In this document: positions 33,022 to 44,434 of the stretch, piece by piece
Numbering within the stretch: position 1 is the stretch's first letter
Layout of the letters: every line of letters begins with the position of its first letter
Assembly (NCBI RefSeq): GCF_050003625.1
Contig: NC_134398.1
Location: 86,429,983-86,493,982, forward strand
Reading direction: 5' to 3'
DNA length: 64,000 nucleotides
Source of the DNA: Haematobia irritans
Taxonomy: Eukaryota > Arthropoda > Insecta > Diptera > Muscidae
Translations under genes and position numbers: made by a program
The notes under the pieces: generated by a model
What the model was told of the DNA's origin: nothing
The model's input: only the letters and a program-made list of their open reading frames with translations
Database searches by the model: none

Positions 33022-33931
33022 TTTTATTAATTTGGTGCTTGTATAGCAATATTTCCATCTTCGTATATGACTTCTCAAACGTCGGAAATATTTTTAACCA
33101 AGCTTTATAATTTTAGAACCAATATTCCTGTTTACCATACTGCATCCACAGCTAATATCGGTTCTTCATTAGCATACCTTGCGGTCCATTTTGAAAGACA
33201 AATATAACTAAGCGGGCCTAGGGGTTTCACATTTTTAGTTGTTTTCAATTGAAACTTGTAACATTAAGTTTTTCTTCGACTATAAGATAGCAATGACAAG
33301 AATGACATTTAAAAAATATTTCACATAACATTCGGTTGTGGATACCGAATGTACGTTGTGATTATTAACTGTTAGTTACTAATCTGATTTGGTCGCATTA
33401 ATCGATTTTCAGAATTTTTTAAAACAGAAACATTTGGTTGCTACAACTATTTGTCTTGAATCAAAAAATCTATTTGTCTTGAATCAAAAAATCCATTCCA
33501 ATTATCACCAAATGGTAGAAATGACGCAAATTGCTTGTAAAAAAATAATTGACCCAACTATCATTGACTTTTAAATGTGGATTTTTCATTACAACAATCA
33601 ATTTCTAACCAATCTCTTCTTTATGTGTACACAGAGACTATGGATTTGTTGGGACGATCGAATTTATTGCCAACCTCCTTTTGGCAGTTGCCATTACTAC
33701 CCGTTAGCAGCTGTGTCTCCCAAATAATTCCGTCCTGCCAGTCGAACGATGACAAGGAGTTGATTCTGTTAACCAATAAATTCTGCTGTATGTAACCTCA
33801 TCATTCGTTTGTGTTGATCAATTCTCGGAGTACATACAACCGAATTACGAAAAATTCATACCGCTATCTTAATAGCGGTACCCATATCCAATTTCAAAAT
33901 TATCAACTTTTAAATGAAAAAGTGCAGTTTG
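33022..33931. other. Sequence without a recognisable gene
   Basis: A short direct repeat of TTTGTCTTGAATCAAAAAAT occurs at about 33449-33490. A 72-codon ORF near 33577 has no recognisable motif. Nothing else is supported. Confidence 0.35.
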
Positions 33932-33933
33932 TA

Positions 33934-34867
33934 AAGGGTGATTTGTTAAGAGCTTGATAACTTTAAAAAAAAAAAAAAACGCATAAAATTTGCAAAATCT
34001 CATCGGTTCTTTATTTGAAACGTTAGATTGGTCCATGACATTTACTTTTTGAAGATAATTTCATTTAAATGTTGACCGCGGCTGCGTCTTAGGTGGTCCA
34101 TTCGGAAAGTCCAATTTTGGGCAACTTTTTCGAGCATTTCGGCCGGAATAGCCCGAATTTCTTCGGAAATGTTGTCTTCCAAAGCTGGAATAGTTGCTGG
34201 CTTATTTCTGTAGACTTTAGACTTGACGTAGCCCCACAAAAAATAGTCTAAAGGCGTCAAATCGCATGATCTTGGTGGCCAACTTACCGGTCCATTTCTT
34301 GAGATGAATTGTTCTCCGAAGTTTTCCCTCAAAATGGCCATAGAATCGCGAGCTGTGTGGCATGTAGCGCCATCTTGTTGAAACCACATGTCAACCAAGT
34401 TCAGTTCTTCCATTTTTGGCAACAAAAAGTTTGTTAGCATCGAACGATAGCGATCGCCATTCACCGTAACGTTGCGTCCAACAGCATCTTTGAAAAAATA
34501 CGGTCCAATGATTCCACCAGCGTACAAACCACACCAAACAGTGCATTTTTCGGGATGCATGGGCAGTTCTTGAACGGCTTCTGGTTGCTCTTCACTCCAA
34601 ATGCGGCAATTTTGCTTATTTACGTAGCCATTCAACCAGAAATGAGCCTCATCGCTGAACAAAATTTGTCGATAAAAAAGCGGATTTTCTGCCAACTTTT
34701 CTAGGGCCCATTCACTGAAAATTCGACGTTGTGGCAGATCGTAAGTCTATTCATGATGAAATGTCAAAGCATACTGAGCATCTTTCTCTTTGACACCATG
34801 TCTGAAATCCCACGTGATCTGTCAAATACTAATGCATGAAAATCCTAACCTCAAAAGAATCACCCTT
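33934..34867 (-). mobile_element. Mariner-superfamily element, internally deleted
   Basis: Ends AAGGGTGATTTGTTAAG and AAAAGAATCACCCTT are inverted, with TA at 33932-33933 and 34868-34869. At 934 bp it is about a quarter shorter than an intact mariner. The loss is at the 5' side of the transposase on the minus strand. Confidence 0.88.
34042..34746 (-). pseudogene. Mariner-superfamily transposase, N terminus missing
   Basis: The frame is open from 34746 (LPQRRIFSEWALEKLAENP) to the stop at 34042, about 235 codons, with the first internal Met at 34695. All three catalytic acids are present: LFSDEAHF, FQQDGATCHTA and PRSCDLTPLDYFLWG. The spacing between the second and third Asp is about 36 by my count, so this is a DDD mariner relative, distinct from the DD37E copies. 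The C terminus is complete (RGQHLNEIIFKK). The helix-turn-helix domain is gone and a stop (TAG) lies directly upstream, so the copy is non-functional despite its clean catalytic core. Confidence 0.88.
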
Positions 34868-36338
34868 TACATCTATAAGTAATTAATTTTTATTTCTTTC
34901 GTTAAATGGTTTCATTCAATCTATGTTTGTTTATTTGTTTGTTTGTTTGTTTGTTTGTATGTTCCGAGTTGGCTCCGAAACGGCAGAACCGATTTACTTG
35001 AAACTTTCAGAGATCGTAGAGGACGTTCATGTGGTGAAAATATGGTACCTCATTTTTGGACACCTGGTCGCGGAGGGGGACCTCCCCTTTATCGGACTTT
35101 TTGAAAATTGAACCAAAGTTGATTGATTTGCTTGAAATTTTCATTGAAGGTTGGGGTTGGCATCTAGATAAAGATCCGCTATTTATATTTCGATATTTGG
35201 TGGCGGAGGGGGATCTCCCCTTTGTTCGACTTTTTTTAATGTACACACTGTTAGAAAAATATGTTTTTTATATGTTCCGATATAAACAAAATGTGTTTCG
35301 GGCAAAATTTTAAAACACAATATATTTAAGTGCAAACATGTGATGTTCCTAAACTAACACTAAATGTTTGGGACATCTATGTTAATATGTTAGAATAACT
35401 TATGTTTGGGGCATGAATGTTCATAAAAATCATATGTGTGAATGCAAACATATATAAATTTACAAATTTCGACTAAACATACATATGTTGTGATATTTTA
35501 TTCAAAGCGATAGAGAGAGAATAGAGAAAGAAATAGAGATGGAAACCGAGAGAGTTGACGAAAGATATCAACATTACAAAGCGAAAGAATCAAAAGAGAA
35601 AAATTTCTGTGAAACCGCTTGTATGTTGTTTCGGAAAACTGTTTTTTGATAAGGTCAAAAATTTGATATGCTTAGGTCTAAATATTTTTTAATTTGAATA
35701 AAGAGAATAGACATTCGGAACCAAGAGAATAGACATTTGAAAACCAACCAGCATATGTTTTCGCCTGAGAGCAGCATTTTATGTATGTGTGGACATGTGT
35801 TTTGTTTATCATTTTGGCACTGTGGGCACAATTTTTTTCTTGGTTCGTTAAAAGAAATCAGGGGTCTTCATAAAAATAACGAAAGGGTACTATACTCTTT
35901 TTAGAGTTGGGACAGTAAAATGAAATAAGGAGGAAATAGTGAAAAATTACACAGTAAAATCTATAAAAACAAAGTTTAGTTCCTCTTTATTAATGAGTAG
36001 TCCACGAGGAGTTGACGGACACCTTCAAATATAAAAGCGGGCATTAAGTTCGAGTTTTGCAGCTAAAACAATTGAAAAAGTTTATTTTCTTTAAAATAAA
36101 TTATTAAAGAAAAATAAATAAGAAAAATAAGAGGCATTTTAGAGCGATGGTGTTCAATGCTAGTAAAAAACTGTTCACGCCTAAATAAATTTATGTTTAT
36201 ATTGTAAAATTATTTTTGTATTTTTATACTCGACTCCACGTTCTTCTTTTGTTAGTTTTTGAATTCTTTCCAAATTTTAAAGTTTTGTACCAAAAACAGT
36301 TTTTTGTTACAAAATTGTTATTTTTGCAATAAAAAATC

Positions 36339-37511
36339 ATGGGAAAATGGGATAAACTTAAAGAATACACGAAGATTCCAAAACAAAAAATACTCCAAAT
36401 ACTTCAATTCTGTCTTAACGATAACAATTACTTCAAGCAGGACGACACATTTTACCATCAGACGTATGGTATGCCAATGGGAAACCCCCTTTCCCCGACG
36501 ATAGCTAATATTGTGCTAGACAATCTTTTGGATGAAGTGATATTGGAGTTAAACAGTAAAAATATAAAAATTAAACTAATAACAAAATACGTGGACGATC
36601 TACTGGCAATAATCAACAAGGACGACGAGCAGGAAATAATGAAATTACTGAACTCGTATCACACCAAAATTCAATTCACAATTGAAAAGGAAAAAAACGG
36701 GGAAATCCCATATTTAGATATGAAAATGATAAAAGATGGAAGCTCAATTATTACAGACTGGTACACGAAAACTACAGCTTCGGGAAGAATGATAAACTAT
36801 CACTCAACCCAACCAAAAACTATGAAGATAAATACAGCCTCAAATTTTATACAGAAAGTAATGTACCTGAGTGATGACAGATTCAAAAGTCAAAATATTT
36901 TAAAAATTAAAAATATTCTTCGACAAAATAGTTTTCCAGTACATCTAATCAACTCACTAATCAACAAAACTCATCATCCAAAAACTCACAAAGAAAAAAT
37001 ACAAATGGAGAACTCAAACATTTTTTTCAGTGTCCCATTTATCCCCAAATTGACGGAATGCAAAACTTGGTTGAGATCAATAGAGGAAGAAACAACAACA
37101 ATAGCATACAAATCAAACGATACACTGCAACGATTATTTACAACAAAAACAAACAGAACAGACAAAATGCAATTAGACAACGTTGTGTACGAACTAACAT
37201 GCAATGGAAACGAAAGGGAGACATGCAACATGCACTATGTGGGTACAACAAGAAGACAATTGAAAATACGAATGGCAGAACATGAAGCCGACATCAACAA
37301 ACATAGAGAAAGCACAGCTTTAGCACAACACATAAAAGAGAGTGGCCATAGCATAGACTTCAAAGCTGTTAAAATTCTCGACAGAGAGAGAAATGAGAAC
37401 AAACGTTATACACTGGAGAGCCTACGCATTCAACAGAGAATAGAGACGTCAATGAACACTAAGGAAGACAAAGATAACACCAACTTACAGTATTCCATTG
37501 CAATAATTTAA
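36339..37511 (+). CDS. Penelope-like retroelement protein, 5'-truncated RT plus GIY-YIG
   Basis: The 390-codon open frame starts at an ATG made at the insertion junction; the genuine protein was longer (about 800 residues in the family). What remains is the last part of the reverse transcriptase: YGMPMGNPLSPTIAN at 43-57 and KYVDDLLAI at 83-91, with the catalytic YVDD. After a linker comes a GIY-YIG endonuclease: VYELTCNGNERETC (283-296), HYVGTTRRQLKIRMAEH (299-315) and the conserved Glu in LESLRIQQ about 360. RT followed by GIY-YIG is the Penelope arrangement; Cys pairs before YVG are typical. The fingers and first RT motifs are gone, so it cannot act alone. The open frame suggests a recent insertion. 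Confidence 0.9.
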   Translation: MGKWDKLKEYTKIPKQKILQILQFCLNDNNYFKQDDTFYHQTYGMPMGNPLSPTIANIVLDNLLDEVILELNSKNIKIKLITKYVDDLLAIINKDDEQEIMKLLNSYHTKIQFTIEKEKNGEIPYLDMKMIKDGSSIITDWYTKTTASGRMINYHSTQPKTMKINTASNFIQKVMYLSDDRFKSQNILKIKNILRQNSFPVHLINSLINKTHHPKTHKEKIQMENSNIFFSVPFIPKLTECKTWLRSIEEETTTIAYKSNDTLQRLFTTKTNRTDKMQLDNVVYELTCNGNERETCNMHYVGTTRRQLKIRMAEHEADINKHRESTALAQHIKESGHSIDFKAVKILDRERNENKRYTLESLRIQQRIETSMNTKEDKDNTNLQYSIAII

Positions 37512-37872
37512 AGAGTAAACATACATAGTTCTGTGATATAGATTTAAAGTTTTGCTGCAATATTTACATTTTATTTATTTATTTAGTTATTATTATTGTT
37601 TGTGATGTCCAGTTTTAATAATTTATAAATGAAACAAATGTAAAACAATTGTAAGTAAGAACTAAAATCCACAATTACTGAAATCTAAATAGAATTTTCC
37701 TCTACAGATATTTCAAATAAAAAATTCTCTGGAAAAGGTCGGAAAAAAGCCGACGAAACGTCGAGAAAAAAGATGAAATAAACTTGTTTTATTTGCATTT
37801 ATATATATTGACCAAAACAGCCCATTAAAATAAACAAAAATCTATTAAAACTAAGTGGTCATAAAAAGAAAA
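36340..37872 (+). mobile_element. 5'-truncated Penelope-like element inserted in E1
   Basis: Comparison with E2 (about 49.34 kb, opposite strand, GCAATCAAAAAATAATATTTG) gives the junctions: GCAATAAAAAATCA on the left, AAAAAATAATATTTT on the right. The 3' region after the ORF has a short stem-loop followed by GAAACGTCG at 37755-37763. Confidence 0.75.
37728..37763 (+). ncRNA. Degenerate hammerhead-ribozyme-like motif of the Penelope element
   Basis: CTGG, then a stem GTCGG (37738-37742) with CCGAC (37750-37754), then GAAACGTCG. In hammerheads the core is CTGATGA, helix II, GAAA. The GAAAC-GTC side is canonical but the CTGATGA side reads CTGGAAA. Penelope-like elements are known to carry hammerhead motifs; this copy looks decayed. 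Confidence 0.4.
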
Positions 37873-38020
37873 ATAAAAAATAATATTTTATCCAAAAATC
37901 AGTCAATTACGTTTATATCAAGCACTGTTACTGACTATAAATCTTTAATAACCCACATTTCAAAGTTTCATTATAAAAATTTAATATAGTATAAATATAA
38001 ATGTGTAAATTAAAAAAAAA

Positions 38021-38097
38021 GTGTTCGGTCGGAGCAGGGATTGAACCCACGACCCTTTGCATGCAAGGCAGACATGCTAACCACTGCTCCACGTGGC
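38021..38097 (-). other. tRNA-like module with A and B boxes, E1
   Basis: On the minus strand: GGAGCAGTGGTTAGCATG (A-box region), CTTGCATGC in the anticodon-loop position, GTGGGTTCAATCCC (B box). Not a functional tRNA: the acceptor stem does not pair and no CCA-ready end is seen. It matches the tRNA head of fly SINEs. Confidence 0.7.
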
Positions 38098-38208
38098 AAA
38101 CAAATGTATGTTTCTGTTAAATAATGTTATGTTTGCATGGGCTCGTGGGCGCTGCAAACTATGCTATATAAATGTAACTTATAACGATAATTATCTACTG
38201 GTGACTAT

Positions 38209-38276
38209 AACAGCTACGTAGCCCAGTGGATAGTGTGTGTGTATGGTCCTCGGTTCGATTCTCCGTGCAGGCGAAA
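38209..38276 (+). other. Second tRNA-like module, divergent, E1
   Basis: GCTACGTAGCCCAGTGG (A box) and CCTCGGTTCGATTCTC (B box) in the plus strand, followed by a CCGTGCAGGCGAAAGG tail. It lies about 110 bases from the first module and faces away from it. Confidence 0.6.
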
Positions 38277-39852
38277 GGTAAAATTTAAAAAAATTATAAA
38301 AGTGAATAATTTCTTCAACATTATTTGTATTACAGAAAAAGGTGCCAAGAACTAAAATATTTCGTGGAAGTGAAAATTGCGAGTATGTTAGGGTTTGAGC
38401 ACAATCGTCTTTGCGAAAAATTCTTCCAAGCATATAATATTTTTGGCTCAAAATGCTTCCAAACATATAATATGTTCACATAAAACAAACATATTAATGT
38501 TTCGGCAGTATCTTTCTGCAAAATATGTTTGGAACATATGTTAAAGAAGCGATTTTTTTTTTGAGGGTGCAGTGAAAAAACTAAAATTCTCCAAATTATT
38601 TGAGATTTACAGAGAACATGCGGCGAGGTTATGGAATTAATATGGGGTACCTGATGATTTCATATGTGGACGGGGAGGGGGACCTCCCCCTTGCCCTACT
38701 TTTTGAAACTTGGAAGAATATTATGCGATTTGCTTGAAATTTTCATTGAATGTTGGGGTTGCCATCTAGACAAAAATGGGAAATTCTTAAGTTTTCTTGA
38801 AATTTACAAAGGCGGTGGGGGAAGGTTATGAACGAAGGGGCAACCTTCCTTGCCCCTCACTTGAAGGAACGTTGCAAGAATTTTCAGGGAAGGTTAGGGG
38901 TGCTATTCACTACGGTGTTTGTCGATATTGTATCGGGGAAAGTGACGTCCCTTTAAAACAATAGAGCAAAATTTAAATATCTCCGATCTACTTGAAATTT
39001 ACAGGGAACGTGGAAGGAGGTGATTAAATTTATACATGATTTTTAAATTAGTACATGATTTTTCGATATCTGGTTGGGGAAGGGGAAAATTTGAATAAAC
39101 TTTGTCGATTTACTTCGATAGAATTTATAGGGACCATTGAGTAGTTGTGAAATTAATTTAGGGGTACGTCATAGTCCGATATCAGGTCGGAGTGGAGCGA
39201 AGGTGGGGAGAGGGTTCCCTTTTGCCCATTTTTTTTTTCTTAAATTGAAAGTAGAGGTTTGTCCGTAAATGGGAACTCGGTACATAATTTTATGATTTTT
39301 GTACAGGCTTCTGCCAGACTTCTTTTTAGTAAAGAACTTAAATTTACATGAAATTGGCAGCCAACGTAGAGGGTGCATCATTTTCCAACATTTTAGCAAA
39401 TGTTAATGTGGTAAAATTTTTTACTACTTTTGCTTTTTCCGATTTATTAACAGTAATTCTTTGTATGTTTGGGAAACAGTAATTCTTTGTATGTTATTAT
39501 AATATAGTGCTTAATTGTCAGATATGTTGAGGAGAAGGATACATTTCCACACTTAAAATTCACAAGAAATATAGAAGATTGTCCAACTACTTGAATACAG
39601 AACATTATTTAAAAAATTTGGAGGAAAGGGTACACCCTCTCCCCGACATTTTTTAAGACGAACCGTTTTACATATGCATATCCAAGTATTTGTACCTATA
39701 AACGAAAAAGCAAGTAGTCCGATTTGTTTGAAAGAATTCAAATCTTTTCGAATTTGTTTTCAGCACGAAAGATATGGTTGACTAAGTTAACGCAAAATGT
39801 TCTTACAAAAACACTTCGGAAGGCGCAGCGAAGCGGGCCGGGTTACGCTAGT

Positions 39853-41083
39853 ATTCTATATAAATAAAATTTTGACAATTTTTTTTTGTGGAAATAAAAT
39901 TTTGACAAAATTTTCTATACAAATGGTAGATTTTTGGCAACCATGATTATGAACCGAATAAAATTTTAACAAAATTTTCCATAGAAATAAAATTTTGACA
40001 AAATTTTCTATAGAAATAAAATTTTGAAACAATTTTCTATAGAAATAAAATTTTGGTAGATTATTTTTGGCTCGAGTGGCAACCATGATTATGAACCGAT
40101 ATGGACCACTTTTTGTGTGATTGGAGATCGGCTATATATAACTATAGACCGATATGGACCAATTTTGGTATGGTGTTAGCGGCCATATACTAACACCACG
40201 TTCCAAATTTGAACCGGATCGGATGAATTTTGCTCCTCCAAGAGGCTCCGGAGGTCAAATCTGGACAACGGTTTATATGGGGGCTATATAAAACCATAAC
40301 CATATGGTCATATATAACCATATGGTCATGGGGGCATAACCATGACCATATGCCAAGATCATGTACCAAATTTCAGCCGGATCGGATGAAATTTGCTTCT
40401 CTTTGAGGCTCCGCAAGCCAAATCTTGGGATCGATTTATATGGGGCTATATATAATTATGGACCGATGTGGATTAATTTTTGCATGGTTCTTAAAGACCA
40501 TATACCAACACCATGTACCGCATTTCAGCCGGATCGGATGAAATTTGCTTCTCTTTGAGGCACCGAAAGCCAAATCTGGGGATCGGTTTATATGGGGGCT
40601 ATATATAATTATGGACCGATGTGGACCAATTTTCGCATGGTTGTTAGAGACCATATACCAACACCATGTACCAAATTTCAGCAAGATCGGATGAAATTTA
40701 CTTCTATTTTAGGCTTCGCAAGCCAAATCTGGGGATCGGTTTATATGGGGGCTATATATAATTATGGACCGATGTGGGCCAATTTTTGCATGGTTGTTAG
40801 AGACCATATACCAACTCTATGTACTAAATTTCAGCCGGATCGGATGAAATATGCTTCTGTTAATTGTGCCAAGTTTCAAGTCGATAGCTTGTTTCGTTCG
40901 GAAGTTAGCGTGATTTCAACAGACGGACGGACGGACATGCTTAGATCGACTTAGAATTTCACCACGACCCAGAATATATATACTTTATATACTTACTTTT
41001 ATATACTTAGAGCAATATTTCGATGTGTTACAAACGGAATGACAAAGTTAATATACACCCCATCCTATGGTGGAGGGTATAAT
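39853..41083 (+). repeat. Interspersed repeat family D
   Basis: It opens with the AAAATTTTGACAAAATTTTC / TATAGAAATAAAATTTT minisatellite (39860-40060). Then come about five degenerate units of 155-165 bases with ATGGACCGATGTGGACCAAT, CATATACCAACACCATGTAC and CGGATCGGATGAAAT. It closes with GACGGACGGACATGCTTAGA and a palindromic boundary (CACCCCATCCTATGGTGGAG then GGTATAATAA). The ORF with repeated DRMKFTS/GAIYNYGPMW segments is a translation of the unit. Confidence 0.85.
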
Positions 41084-41089
41084 AATGGC

Positions 41090-43464
41090 AAAGAAATGAT
41101 ATAATTGGTATTATATTGATGATATTTTGAAAATTCTGGAAATAGGAAAAAATATAAATGGAAAATACATATTTTTATTATTTGCGGATATTTTTCATAT
41201 TTTTAAATCCGATAGAAAGAACTTTTTACCATTACATAATTCAGCTCATTAGTTTGTATGTCAGATATACTGCTCTCTACTTCAAACTGAAAAAGGCAAG
41301 TAAAACAAAAATGCAATTTAATGCCAACGCTACTTCGCAACTTCAAGGCGAATCTTCCAACAAACCCATACCACTCTTGGTTTTAAGAAAACTAGGATTG
41401 AAAAATATTTACAATTTTAAAAGATCTATACCGTACATACCTTTTGATTGCAAACATAATCTTATATTCTTACATATGTGATAAAATGATGGAGATGATG
41501 GGATTGATTGGTCAACTACTCAACTACGCGAAAAACAAAAACCCAACCGTTCGTTACAAGTTACTTCCACAGACTCATCTCTCCATCATACGTTCTTGAA
41601 TAAATACCCATTCTCTTGTTCTCTTTTCGCTTTTTCCATCGCTCAAAATTATTCAATTTTAATCACAAAGGTTATTGGACCAATCACATGTGTAAGTTTT
41701 CAATCACGCTTGTGATTGAAAATTATTTCCGAATTGATTAACAAAGTCATTGAACCAATTAATATTTTAATTGGAAATGTAACAAATATCAATCATTTTT
41801 ATATCCTTCACCACTACTGTGGTACAGGGTATAATAAGTTTGTGCATTTGTATGTAACGCCAAGAAGGAAAAGTCTGAGACCAATCGTTTAGTATACCGA
41901 TCGCCTTAGAATTAAATTCTGAGTCGATTTATCGATGTCCGTCTGTCTGTCTGTCCGTCCGTCTGTCTGTCTGTTCATGTATTTTTGTGTGCAAAGTACA
42001 GGTCGCAGTTTAAGTCCGATCGTCCTCAAAATTGGCATAGGGTGAGTTTTTGGGACAGAGACAATTGCTTTTGATTTTGAAAAAATCGGTTCAGATTTAG
42101 ATATAGCTGCCATATATATTTATCCCCGATCTGGCCATAGTTGGCGTGTTTATCAATCGATTTTCTTCAAATTCCGTACATCCGAATATTTTATGAGTCT
42201 CGAAAAACTTGCAGCCAAATCGGTTCAGATTTAGATATAGCTCCCATATATATCATTCGTTCGATTTAGACTCATATGACCATAGAGGCCAAAGTTTACT
42301 ACCGATTTTCGTGAAATTTTGCACAGAGAGCAGTGTTGATATTCTACCAATGCTTGGTAAATTTGATTTAAATCGATTCAGATTTAGATATAGCTCTCAT
42401 ATATATATTTCGTCTGATTTGCACTTATATGGCCACAAAAACAAGAGTTTTGCCGTGATTTGCTTCAAATTTTGCACAAGGGGTACGTACGTAGGATCGG
42501 TAATTGTGACAACTTTGGTTGAAATCGGTTCAGATTTATATATAGCTCACATATATATCTTTCATCCAATTTGCACTTATATGGCCTCAAAAGCCAATGT
42601 TTTGCCCTGATTTGCTTTAAATTTTGCACAAGAGGTACGTTTTATAGTATCGTTAATTGTGCCAAATTTGGTTGAAATCGGTTCAGATTTAGATATAGCT
42701 CCCATATATATCTTTCGCCCGATTTACACTCATATGACCACGGATTCCAAAGTTATACTCCCAATTACGTGAAATTTTGCAGAGATTGCAGAATTATTAT
42801 TCTAACTATGCATGTCAAATTTGGTCAAAATCGGTTCAGATTTAGATACAGCTACCATGTATGTGTACGCCAGAGTTGGGGAAATATGGTAGAATGTTTC
42901 ATATTTTAATCCCATTTTCCTCCAATTGACTTGATAGTTTCTACAGAGAATATATTTAATTTGCTATTTAAATGTGTCAAATGTGATCTAATTTGGTTCG
43001 GATTTAAATAAATCCTCAATATAGTTGTTCTTCCGGTTTATACAAATATGGTCAAAATGCCCACATTTTACACATTCTGTGATGATTTCCAAATATCGTA
43101 GTCATATCCTATGCACTGTAATGTTAGACTTTCCACAGAATGGTTGAGTTTCAAATAAGGCTCCGAATTGTGGAAATATCGCCCGACTTGGCCAAATAAT
43201 ATATCATAACCCACAATAGACCACATATCTCCAAATCGGTTAAGATATAGATATTTGAATATGGGAATTTAGATCTACAAAGTGGTGCAGGGTATAATAT
43301 AGTCGGTCCCGCCCGACTTTAGACTTTCCTTACTTGTTTTAATTGATTTTTATTCGGATTTGATTAAATAATTAATTGAATCAGTTACAATAGTAATTGC
43401 ATCCGTTCATCAAAATTCAATCAAGTGTTTAATTGAAAAAAATTCGGCGACAATTTTGTGTGTG
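41090..43464 (-). mobile_element. Family J element, copy J3, interrupted by family C
   Basis: 41090-41800 and 43341-43464 are the reverse complement of parts of 21070-23198 (CTAATGAGCTGAAT, TCAGTTTGAACCCAAGTAG, and the GATTGATTCAATTAA words). The right terminus AATTTTGTGTGTG|TA is intact; the other end is cut where family D stops. The ORF at 41158-41481 is a chance frame within the element, also present as non-coding sequence in the other copies. Confidence 0.75.
41801..43340 (-). repeat. Interspersed repeat family C, copy C3
   Basis: From ATATCCTTCACCACTACTG to CCGCCCGACTTTAGACTTTC. It contains about six units, a GTCTGTCTGTCCGTCCGTC tract near 41940, and sits within J3 between ATCAATCATTTTT and AATTGATTTTTATTCGG, which are contiguous in J1. 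Confidence 0.88.
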
Positions 43465-43465
43465 T

Positions 43466-44022
43466 ATTTAGATGTTATTTTGCATAGTATATATTTTTGT
43501 AGAGGAATCGGGTTAATGACTTAATAAAATATAAAAATATGGTGTTACGTAATTACGCATTTATCTAAAAAAAAAAAACAACTAAAAAAGAATATGTAAT
43601 GCAACGGTAGTGCTAAAGATTTTTTGTTTAGGAGAATTCTTCACAAACATTTTATAATAATTATGTTCCAACTCAAGTAGTGTTCATCTTACAGCATAAA
43701 TCTCCACAGTTTGATCCATTGTAATAGGCGAGACAAGTCATTATTTTGCATTCCTGAGACAATAAGTGGTTATTTTCAAACTTTGGCATATGTACAAATA
43801 AGTGATTACATATTAGGTCATCATATGTTTTAAATGCATTACTTAGCTCAGGTATGCCTGCGGTGAAGTATTTGCCTCCTAGGGCATGCGTATTGCAGCA
43901 AATTTTGAAGTTCTTCTTAAGGCACAACTTTAAAAGCACTTCCAAAAATATCCTCCCAAAGATGTTCTTTATTTTAACTGCACAGGAAGTTCATTTGAGT
44001 CAATTTTGTATAACTCGCTTTT
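43466..44022. other. Short sequence with a MITE fragment
   Basis: 43905-44010 is an inverted fragment of the 29788-30361 MITE family (CTTAAGGCACAACTTTAAAA). The remainder shows no recognisable gene; a 90-codon minus-strand ORF at 43673-43945 with ten Cys/His residues has no family I recognise and a weak context. Confidence 0.4.
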
Positions 44023-44434
44023 TTATACCCACCAACATAGAATGGTGGCAGGGGTATAAAAAGTTTGCCATTCCGTTTGTAACACATCGAAATATCGATT
44101 TTCGACTATATAAAGTATATATATTCTTGATCAGGGAGAAATTCTAAGACGATATAAACATGTCCGTCTGTCCGTCTGTTGTAATCACGCTACAGTCTTC
44201 AATAATGAAGCAATCATGCTGAAATTTTGCACAAACCCGTCTTTTGTCTGCAGGCAGGTCAAGTTCGAAGGTGGGCTATATCGGTCCAGGTTTTGATATA
44301 GTCCCCACATAAACCGACCTCCCGTACTTTTTCTCCAATTCGCCTAAACTTGGAAATCTAGAGGTATTTTAGGACCACAAAGACGTGTGCCAAATATGGT
44401 GAGTATCGGTCCATGTTTTGGTATAGCCCCCATA

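Larger units (their letters stand above)
35244..38569 (+). mobile_element. Family E DNA element, copy E1, with a Penelope-like insertion
   Basis: Left boundary TA|CACACTGTTAGAAAAA and right boundary GATTTTTTTTTTGAGGGTG, followed by CA where TA is expected. Read in reverse it matches E2 (48420-51111) along its length: the AAACATATGTTTGGGACAT-rich left part, the GATTGTGCCC... region near 35.83 kb, AGCGGGCATTAAGTTCGAG near 36.03 kb, and a pair of tRNA-like modules at 38.02-38.28 kb. The Penelope-like insertion at 36340-37872 is absent from E2. No transposase ORF is visible. Confidence 0.75.
34920..39851 (+). mobile_element. Helitron-like non-autonomous element, split by family E
   Basis: Two stretches, 34920-35243 and 38570-39851, share phrases such as GTCGCGGAGGGGGACCTCCC, ACTTTTTGAAA, TTGAAATTTTCATTGAA and GGTTGGGGTTGGCATCTAGA. 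The first opens with (GTTT)n, GTATGTTCCGAG and CTCCGAAACGGC. The end, GGCGCAGCGAAGCGGGCCGG then GTTACGCTAG|T, has the CTAG|T shape of a Helitron 3' terminus with a short GC-rich hairpin just upstream. No Rep/helicase gene is present. The 5' limit is uncertain, and Helitron identity is inference from the end. Confidence 0.5.

Noticed and set aside
40361..40954. ORFs with repeated RMKFASLLGFAS / GAIYNYGPMW segments
   Set aside because: Translation of the family D unit, with no start context and frames broken between units.
41158..41481. 107-codon ORF as a host gene
   Set aside because: It lies within J3 and is not open in copies J1 and J2.
43673..43945. Cys/His-rich 90-codon minus-strand ORF as a small secreted or zinc-binding protein
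   Set aside because: No recognisable motif spacing, no signal peptide, and the region contains MITE fragments; kept only as a mention.
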